The position numbers and the translations under genes are program-made. Below, in pieces: positions 58,421-64,000 of a DNA stretch of 64,000 bases. Within the stretch, counting starts at the first letter, position 1. Each line of letters starts with the position of its first letter. This DNA comes from CAZCJU01 sp964498965 (GTDB lineage: Bacteria; Bacillota; Clostridia; Oscillospirales; CAG-272): positions 1 through 64,000 of the forward strand of contig CAZCJU010000001.1 in NCBI GenBank assembly GCA_964498965.1. The letters run 5' to 3'. The notes beneath the pieces were generated by a model that was not told the DNA's origin, searched no databases, and saw only the letters and a program-made list of their open reading frames with translations.

Positions 58421-59365
58421 TCAATCGAAATAATCGATATCTACGCCCGATTTATACAGATCGAGAGCCGTATTCAGCTGTTCCATCGTATATCTCGGAT
58501 TTTTGGAGGCGACGATGTTTTTGTATATATTCGCGAAATCGCGTGCGTAATCGTTTGAATCACGCAAGGTTTTCACTATTTCCTTTACCCTGTCGTCATA
58601 GCTTTCCGATTTCTTTTTGGACGTTATCTCCTTGCGGAATTTATTCACCATGGACGAATATCTCGAACTTCCGAATATGCTTTCTGCGTTTTCGGCGTTC
58701 ACGCCCGTCACGGATTGATATATCCGTTGCATCTCGTCCGAGGTCTTTGCCTTTTCGAATTCCGTAAGCATTCTGTTATACAGCTCCGTTCTGTACGCCT
58801 CGATCGTTCCGCCGTCCGACGTGCCGGAGCCGGAGGAGGAGTAGGTGCCGTATTTTTTATCGGATTCCGCTTTTTTGAAGTTCAGCTCTTCTCTTTTCAA
58901 AGCGTTTTCCTCCTCGTCGCTTTGAGCCTTGTAAAGCTCGTCCGCAAGCTCTTTATCCGCTTGAAGCTGTGCTTCCGCCCGCTTCGCCTCGATGTCGGAC
59001 AGTTTGCCGTTTCTTTCCGACAAAAGCGTGTCGAGTCGGCTCTTGCTGTCGCGTCCGAGCTGTGCCAGATCGGAATTATACGTAAGCTCGCTTTTAAGCT
59101 TCATATCGGTTTCCAATCCGCTTCCCGAATAGCCGTTATTCGTAATGTAGTAATTGAGATACCTACTCGCTTTCGCCTTGTTTGCGGCAAGAGCGTTTTT
59201 TTGTTTCTCGTAAGCGTCGTTTTCCGTTTTGACTTCGCTGTCGTAGCTTTCGTTCGCCACCGCCGCCAAAGCGTTGTACGCTCGGTCTATATTCTCCTTT
59301 TTGTCGCTGTTCAACAGCTGTGCCAGCTGCTTATATGCCTTGTATGCATTGCTTTCGCCCGCCAT
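58421..59365 (-). CDS. phage-associated helical protein (possible ejection/tail protein)
   Basis: A 314-residue, almost entirely helical and charged protein rich in Ala, Glu, Lys, Ser and Asp, with a Ser/Gly-rich break near 180-190. It has no signal peptide or known domain. It is the last gene of the phage module, 12 bases after the Gly-rich tail-tip gene, with a strong AAAGGAGGG. Long soluble helical proteins near a podovirus tail module are often ejection proteins; that role is only a suggestion. Confidence 0.55.
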   Translation of the reverse strand: MAGESNAYKAYKQLAQLLNSDKKENIDRAYNALAAVANESYDSEVKTENDAYEKQKNALAANKAKASRYLNYYITNNGYSGSGLETDMKLKSELTYNSDLAQLGRDSKSRLDTLLSERNGKLSDIEAKRAEAQLQADKELADELYKAQSDEEENALKREELNFKKAESDKKYGTYSSSGSGTSDGGTIEAYRTELYNRMLTEFEKAKTSDEMQRIYQSVTGVNAENAESIFGSSRYSSMVNKFRKEITSKKKSESYDDRVKEIVKTLRDSNDYARDFANIYKNIVASKNPRYTMEQLNTALDLYKSGVDIDYFD

Positions 59366-59377
59366 TCGATCCCTCCT

Positions 59378-60136
59378 TTAATCGACCGTTCGCTTGTATC
59401 CGTAAACGAATACCGCACCGCCGCCTCCGCTTACTTCGCCCCAGCCGCCTCCGCCGTAGCCCGACGGATTTTTAACATCGTCCCTTACGGCTCCTCCTAC
59501 CGCACCCTTGCCGTAGGTCAGGCAGTCGCCGCCTTTGCCGTAATCGTCAGTGCCGTCGCCGTAAACGCTGTCCGTGCCGTATATTCCGCTTCCTCGTGCG
59601 ATCTTGGAATATTCGCTTCCGACGCCGCCGCCCGAGGCGATGCCGATGTATTCCTCTCCGTCCTCGCTCATAAAGCTCGTCGTTTCGCCGACTTGACCGA
59701 CGCTTCCGCCTCCTCCGACGGTCACCGTATAACGTCCGGACAGCGATACTCCGTTTATGAGCGACGCATCGCCTCCGCCGCCGCCGAGCGTTACCGTGCC
59801 GACGTAGCCGCCGCCACCGCCGCCTATAAGCACGATATCGTACAAGCCGTTGTAGCTTTCGTATTCGTCCGTGTCGAAAACATATTCGCCCGTCTTGGTA
59901 AACGAGGCAAGACGCACTCTCGTCGGAATGTATTTGTACCCTCCGTCGCCGAGTACCGTGTTCGCCAGCTCGTCCAAAATGCACGGAATGAGCGTGTCGT
60001 TTATGTAATTTTTGATTATGTTTCCGCTCTCGTCGAATTTCGCCTTGAGTGCCTGCGGCGTGTAGTCCGGGCTTGCGGGCGAATCGGGCAAAGCGGAAAT
60101 TATGTCCATGCTTTTTTTCAGCTTTTCAATTGCCAT
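59378..60136 (-). CDS. glycine-rich phage tail-tip / receptor-binding protein
   Basis: A 252-residue protein with a helical N-terminal part (1-60), a beta segment, then about 140 residues with at least eight runs of four to six Gly (IGGGGGGY, LGGGGGDA, VGGGGSV, YGGGGWG, SGGGGAV) alternating with short variable loops. This resembles the poly-glycine sandwich tip domains of phage receptor-binding proteins, with host range set by the loops. It lies next to the lysis genes. A host cell-surface role is less likely, as there is no signal peptide. Confidence 0.6.
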   Translation of the reverse strand: MAIEKLKKSMDIISALPDSPASPDYTPQALKAKFDESGNIIKNYINDTLIPCILDELANTVLGDGGYKYIPTRVRLASFTKTGEYVFDTDEYESYNGLYDIVLIGGGGGGYVGTVTLGGGGGDASLINGVSLSGRYTVTVGGGGSVGQVGETTSFMSEDGEEYIGIASGGGVGSEYSKIARGSGIYGTDSVYGDGTDDYGKGGDCLTYGKGAVGGAVRDDVKNPSGYGGGGWGEVSGGGGAVFVYGYKRTVD

Positions 60137-60195
60137 TCGATTTCCTCAAATTCTTTTTTCGAGATCTCAAAATTTTCATTGTTCGGTTGTAAACC

Positions 60196-60340
60196 TTTTC
60201 CTTTTATGTGAAGGCTTCTCGGGAAGCTTCTGTGCGATAACGCCCTCATCCGTCAAGCCTTCAAATCGCCGCCTCCCCCGAAAGAGGACGACTTACGGGG
60301 GCGGTTACCGCCTTCCCCCGGAGGAGGAAGGCTTACGAAG
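60196..60340. repeat. dispersed G+C-rich intergenic repeat inside the phage module
   Basis: It contains GAAGGCTTCTCGGGAAGCTTC, CCCTCATCCGTC, CCCCCGAAAG...ACGGGGG and CCTTCCCCCGGAGGAGGAAGGC, all hallmarks of the chromosomal repeat family seen elsewhere in the window. It fills the 209-base gap between the tail-tip and endolysin genes. Confidence 0.6.
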
Positions 60341-60345
60341 CGGGG

Positions 60346-61383
60346 TCAACGGTTTACTTTTATCAAATGCTCCGTTGCACACCAGGTAGACAGCGATGAG
60401 CCGATCTCGCCCGTTTTTCTGTTCACCTTTCTGCCGAGCAGCACGCACTCCGCACCGTTTTTCAGCACCTTATTACCTCGGGAATCGGCTGTTTTTTCCG
60501 CAATATAATCGTAATCCCGCACCCATTTCGGAAAATTCGCACTGCCGGGTGCATACGAGCTTTTATCCTCTCGAAGCCGCACGACATCTCCGACCTTTAT
60601 CGTCGTTTTTTCATTCGGTATAAGAAGCTTTTGACCGACGAATATCAGATTCGGGTCGGCTATACCGTTATATTCGGCAAGGCACTTATACTCCGTACCG
60701 TATTTTTTCGCCACGGCGTAAAGGGTATCGCCCTTTTTCACGATATACTCCGTCGTTCTCCCGTCTGTTTTTTCATTTTCCTTAAGCGACAGCCTAAAGT
60801 ACTCGGCTATAGCCTCCGCTTCGGCTTTTGCGACGAGCTTCCTTTTTTCTCCGTCCGCCATAAATCCGCACTCGGCTTTGTTCGTATGGAAGCCGTGTTC
60901 GATGATATACGAGTATTTCAAGCCGTTTTTCACGCTTGAGCGGATAACGCCGTAATAATCGAGTATTTCGCCGTTATTCCCCTCATATGTCCTCGTCATA
61001 ACGCCTCTCAAATATGTTTTGGACGTATGCTTTCGCATTACCGTCGCTACCGCCTCGCCGAGCTTCACGCCCAGTTTGTCGCTCTCGTAGTTTTTTATGC
61101 TTCTGAAAACGGACACGCCGTGAGCCTTTTCGCTGTTTGCGGCATTCGTATGTAACGATATGAACAGCTCCGAGCCGTTATCCCTCGCTGTCTTTCCTCT
61201 TTTTTCGAGTGTCGGGTCGTCATCGACGCTTTGTCTTGTGACGTAAACGTTCACGTCGGCGTATTTTTCAAGCTCTGCTTTAAGCTCGTATGCCAGCTCG
61301 AAAACGGCACTGCCCTCGTAATAGCCGTCAACGATGCCCTTATTCGTATATCGACCGTGACCGGGATCGAGAGTTATCGTCAT
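60346..61383 (-). CDS. phage endolysin: amidase_3 with LysM
   Basis: A 345-residue N-acetylmuramoyl-L-alanine amidase. The amidase_3 domain (1-195) has the zinc ligands His9 (LDPGHG), Glu23 and His78 (SLHTN) and the catalytic Glu in IIEHGFHTN. A LysM domain (about 213-256, VKKGDTLYAVAKKYG) and an SH3-like C-terminal domain (about 262-345) follow and should bind peptidoglycan. It overlaps the holin gene by one base (TAATG). No signal peptide, as expected when a holin delivers it. Confidence 0.9.
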   Translation of the reverse strand: MTITLDPGHGRYTNKGIVDGYYEGSAVFELAYELKAELEKYADVNVYVTRQSVDDDPTLEKRGKTARDNGSELFISLHTNAANSEKAHGVSVFRSIKNYESDKLGVKLGEAVATVMRKHTSKTYLRGVMTRTYEGNNGEILDYYGVIRSSVKNGLKYSYIIEHGFHTNKAECGFMADGEKRKLVAKAEAEAIAEYFRLSLKENEKTDGRTTEYIVKKGDTLYAVAKKYGTEYKCLAEYNGIADPNLIFVGQKLLIPNEKTTIKVGDVVRLREDKSSYAPGSANFPKWVRDYDYIAEKTADSRGNKVLKNGAECVLLGRKVNRKTGEIGSSLSTWCATEHLIKVNR

Positions 61384-61652
61384 TATTTTCCGTCCTCCGT
61401 ATCCGTAATGTCTTTAATAAGCTCGAACGAGCCGTTCGACGAGAGCGACACAAAAGCTCCGTTCACAAAGCACAGTACAAGCTCTCCCGACGAATACGAG
61501 CCGGTAAAAAAAGCGGCAAGCACGAGAAGCGTGACCGCAACGCCGTAGCTCAGCAATCTTGTCGGGATATGAACGGGAACAAGCTCGTCGAAAAGCTCTT
61601 TAAGCAGCTGCGTAAGCAGTGTGACCGCAACGCACGCTCCCGAAAAGCTCAA
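61383..61652 (-). CDS. phage holin
   Basis: An 89-residue protein with two hydrophobic segments (about 36-50 and 55-73), an amphipathic N-terminal helix and an acidic tail, the usual class II holin size. It is directly upstream of the endolysin gene with a one-base overlap. The start is a TTG seven bases after GGAG; no ATG is available. It would form the membrane lesion that releases the amidase. Confidence 0.7.
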   Translation of the reverse strand: MSFSGACVAVTLLTQLLKELFDELVPVHIPTRLLSYGVAVTLLVLAAFFTGSYSSGELVLCFVNGAFVSLSSNGSFELIKDITDTEDGK

Positions 61653-61746
61653 TATACCGCTCCAATCGGTAAAATTCGCAACATCCGCGATATTCGTAAT
61701 ACTATTCGTAATATTGATTTCCTTTCTTTATAAACGTCCGACAAGC

Positions 61747-62037
61747 TCACAGCCGAGCGGCGAAAAAGCCTATCAACGCCGAGGTGAGAGCGGAAATTAT
61801 CGCATTTACGAATTTTTCGCTTCGCCTCGTCGGAACGCTTTCGAGCCTGTCTATACGCCCGCCATGCTCGCTTATCGTTTTATTCGTATGCTTCAGCTCC
61901 GAGGTCAGCGTGGTCAATGCCGTATTCATCACTCTAAGCTCCTTTGTCAGTTCCTTTATCTCGTTTATCTGGTGCTGTAAGGATTTAATGCTTTGGGATT
62001 GACAGCTTAACGTGACGGAAATCTCCTCCTCCGTCAT
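61747..62037 (-). CDS. XhlA-like phage membrane-associated protein
   Basis: A 96-residue protein with a long coiled-coil stretch (about 10-65) and a C-terminal membrane helix (about 76-94), the layout of XhlA-type lysis accessory proteins. It lies between the virion gene and the holin gene. The ribosome site is weak. No conserved residues distinguish it further. Confidence 0.65.
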   Translation of the reverse strand: MTEEEISVTLSCQSQSIKSLQHQINEIKELTKELRVMNTALTTLTSELKHTNKTISEHGGRIDRLESVPTRRSEKFVNAIISALTSALIGFFAARL

Positions 62038-62050
62038 ATGCTCACCGTCC

Positions 62051-63793
62051 TTACGTGCTTGCGAAAAGCACTATTTCGTTCACCGTACATCGTCCGTCCG
62101 CCTCATCGTTTTCCATTCTCAGCTTAACACTGTCGACACCTCGCAGATTCAGTCGCCGTTCGACCGACGACGGTCTGCCCTCACACTCAAACGAAAATCT
62201 GTTGAAATCCATTGCGGAAAAATCGAATGCCTCACAGCAAAAGCACCCGTCCTCGCCGCATACCTTAGGCACGCCGACATTCGGCGAAACGGTTATTTTG
62301 ACGTTCGTATGCGGCTCCGGAATGAGCGAGGCGGAAAGTCGGTAAATGTTTTTTCTGCCGTTCACCCCGAGATCCGCAAACGAGCTTTCCCATACCGCCT
62401 TGTATGCTCGCCCGTCGTCGGTGTACGTACCTTCGCCGAAGCGGTACAAGCCGTTTTCGTTCGAAAAATACACCGTTCCGTCGCAATCGTAAAACCTTTC
62501 GGCGTTTATCCCGTCGTAAAAATACCACGCCGCACGCCTGTAGTTATATACGCAGATCGTGCCGCCGTAGGCGAGCCACGCCTCGCCCGCACCGGTTGCG
62601 TCGAAAACGGTACAGTTTTCGAGAAACTCCCTCGTCAGCAGACGATCTACGGGAGATGAGATACGCTGTGCGTTTTTTTCGTCACGCACGTTCGTACCGC
62701 TCCAAACGTAAACGCCGTCGGGGCTTACGGTAAGCGGTATGTTGTTGACCGGCACGCCGCCGTCCCTTATACAGCCGACCTTGCCGTTGAGCGGAAAGAT
62801 CGGATATGCGTTTTTCGTGTAATCGCCGTCCTCGACGCTCGATTGGGAAATGTACCATGCGTCCTTTTCGGTAAATACCGCAAGCGTCGAATAATGACGC
62901 ACGAGCGAGGTGACCGGCGTGCCGTCGCCGACACGAATGAAGTTGTTTACGGGAAAATACATACAGTCCGCTCCCTTGTCCGTCACATCGGAGTAATATA
63001 TCACATTGTCGCCGCCGTATACGAAAAGTGCCGAGTCGGTTCGAGAACCGAACGCACAAAAGCTCTTTTCGTAAAACAGACTCCTGTCGGGAAAATTCGG
63101 GTCCTTTAGCGAAAAAGTCACCTCAAGCCCGTCGGGAACCGACGAGGACGGAATGTGCATGAGCGTAAGCGTTCTCTTGCTCCTGTCGTAGCTGTAGCCG
63201 TCGGCGGGCAACGCAAGTCCGTTTTCTACCACGCCGACCACCGATAACGCCTCGGAGGGAAGCACGAAATTCGAGCTTGTGCCGTTCGGCGAATACGAAA
63301 TTCGAGCGTAGGGCGACAGGCGGTTGAGCGATTCGAGTGCTATGCCGCCGCCCTCGTTCGGTGCGGTCACCGCCACCTTCGGTATGTACGGCTCGCATTT
63401 TCTTATGTTGTACCCGTCGAAAGTCAGGATATCCTCGCCTCCGACGATGTAAAGCGTGCCGCCGAAAACAAAACAGCTTCTTTTCGTCGTTTCACCCGTG
63501 TCGTATTCGACCGTCGAACCGTCGTCAAGGCTTTTTGCGATCACCGTCGTTCCCGATTGATAAACATACTTGATTCCCCTGCCCATACGTCCGCAATACA
63601 GCCCGTTTGCGTCCGAAATTTCCGCCACACGCTCGTAGCCGCTTCGCTTTTTGAGCTTTCCGTCGTCCGTTATTCGCCAATTACGCATATAAACGGCGTT
63701 TTTTACCTGCGAACCGAGGCGTCGGGTGCAATCCGTGCCGCCGAAATCGTCAAGCGTCATTCTGACGCTCGGCGTTTTTTTGAACAGCATCAT
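62051..63793 (-). CDS. phage tail/stabilisation protein, P22 gp10-like beta-propeller
   Basis: A 580-residue beta-rich protein without signal peptide. Its sequence pattern follows podovirus gp10-type DNA-stabilisation proteins: an N-terminal MRNWRITDDGKLKKRSGY segment, blades with 'FGGTLYIVGGEDILTFDG', 'VYGGDNVIYYSDV', 'AVFTEKDAWYIS', 'SPDGVYVWSG' and 'TICVYNYRRAAWYFYDG'. The C-terminal part has FCCEAFDFS and an LRGVDSVKLRM strand. The neighbour upstream looks like a gp4-type adaptor. The assignment is from pattern resemblance only. Confidence 0.6.
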   Translation of the reverse strand: MMLFKKTPSVRMTLDDFGGTDCTRRLGSQVKNAVYMRNWRITDDGKLKKRSGYERVAEISDANGLYCGRMGRGIKYVYQSGTTVIAKSLDDGSTVEYDTGETTKRSCFVFGGTLYIVGGEDILTFDGYNIRKCEPYIPKVAVTAPNEGGGIALESLNRLSPYARISYSPNGTSSNFVLPSEALSVVGVVENGLALPADGYSYDRSKRTLTLMHIPSSSVPDGLEVTFSLKDPNFPDRSLFYEKSFCAFGSRTDSALFVYGGDNVIYYSDVTDKGADCMYFPVNNFIRVGDGTPVTSLVRHYSTLAVFTEKDAWYISQSSVEDGDYTKNAYPIFPLNGKVGCIRDGGVPVNNIPLTVSPDGVYVWSGTNVRDEKNAQRISSPVDRLLTREFLENCTVFDATGAGEAWLAYGGTICVYNYRRAAWYFYDGINAERFYDCDGTVYFSNENGLYRFGEGTYTDDGRAYKAVWESSFADLGVNGRKNIYRLSASLIPEPHTNVKITVSPNVGVPKVCGEDGCFCCEAFDFSAMDFNRFSFECEGRPSSVERRLNLRGVDSVKLRMENDEADGRCTVNEIVLFAST

Positions 63794-63806
63794 AGTTTTC
63801 CTCCCG

Positions 63807-64000
63807 TCAAGAATATACGTCCTTTATCTGCGATATGTCGGCGGGAAGCGAGGCTATGTACCTCGCCCTCGCCGCCTCGTATTCGCTTCTGAGCCTGTCC
63901 GAAAGTGCGGGATTTTCGTCCGCACACAGCAAATACGCAAGCTTTATCGAACATAGCCAGCCAAGCGGCTCGTCAAGCGGAAACGCACCGTCAAGCCCCG
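63807..64000 (-). CDS. phage head-tail adaptor-like protein, 5' end outside the window
   Basis: The last 64 codons of a gene that continues beyond base 64000. The visible end includes 'GWLCSIKLAYLLCADENP', 'LRSEYEAARARYIASLP' and a final KDVYS. This helical pattern is like the C-terminus of P22 gp4-type adaptor proteins, which carry an Ala-rich helical bundle. It ends 13 bases before the gp10-like gene. Confidence 0.55.
   Translation of the reverse strand, partial: GLDGAFPLDEPLGWLCSIKLAYLLCADENPALSDRLRSEYEAARARYIASLPADISQIKDVYS

Overview
The window reads as a piece of an uncultured gut-type Clostridia (Oscillospiraceae-like Firmicutes) genome, probably from a metagenome assembly. The signs are strong AGGAGG ribosome sites with ATG, GTG and TTG starts, an Agr-like two-component pair, T7SSb-type WXG100/EssC proteins, a Tad pilus set, clostridial GH3/GH36 glycosidases, a short G+C-rich intergenic repeat family of a kind seen in Ruminococcaceae-type genomes, and a 100-N scaffold gap at 32241-32340. 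No rRNA, tRNA, CRISPR array or transposase was found.

Layout. 1-3900 (+ strand): an OmpR-type two-component system with a membrane partner, flanked by two paralogous two-helix membrane proteins. 4194-10015 (-): a carbohydrate cluster read GH36 (with an NlpC/P60-like N-terminal domain), a beta-helix protein, then a BglX-like GH3, behind a clear sigma-A promoter. 10407-56320 (-): about 46 kb in one orientation, forming four blocks. Block A (24742 to 10407) is a type VII secretion locus: EssC ATPase, YukD, WXG100 proteins, an FHA protein, a C39-like peptidase effector with an IseA-like neighbour, a second effector module and DUF4176. Block D (39157 to 24839) is a Tad pilus operon: TadZ, TadB, TadC, Flp, prepilin peptidase, a WG-repeat protein, two TadE-like proteins fused to InlB B-repeats, a TadG-like protein and an FHA protein. 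Block C (43548 to 39477) carries a Ser/Thr kinase, a 56-residue ORF, a PP2C phosphatase and the TadA ATPase. Block B (56056 to 45850) carries a second PP2C, a second kinase, a membrane protein with three ETT(L/I)L motifs, another membrane protein and a 2204-residue adhesin. An AgrA/AgrC-like pair (45667 to 43656) lies between B and C. 56560-58209 (-) is an acyl-CoA synthetase. 58421 to the window end (-) is a phage tail/lysis module.

How it may work together (inference). Each of the four blocks A-D starts behind the same upstream element: two roughly 10-bp half-sites (consensus GTTTTTTACA) 21 bp apart, with GGnC between them, ending 27-29 nt upstream of a -10 box. That is the architecture used by LytTR regulators, and the AgrA-like LytTR regulator sits in the middle of the cluster. 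The kinases, phosphatases, FHA proteins and TTxL motifs give a matching post-translational circuit. The island therefore looks like one surface programme in which an Agr-type signal switches on a Tad pilus, a type VII exporter and a giant adhesin, gated by threonine phosphorylation. EsaA, EssA and a classical EssB are not seen; the FHA proteins with an EssB-like N-terminal domain may replace EssB.
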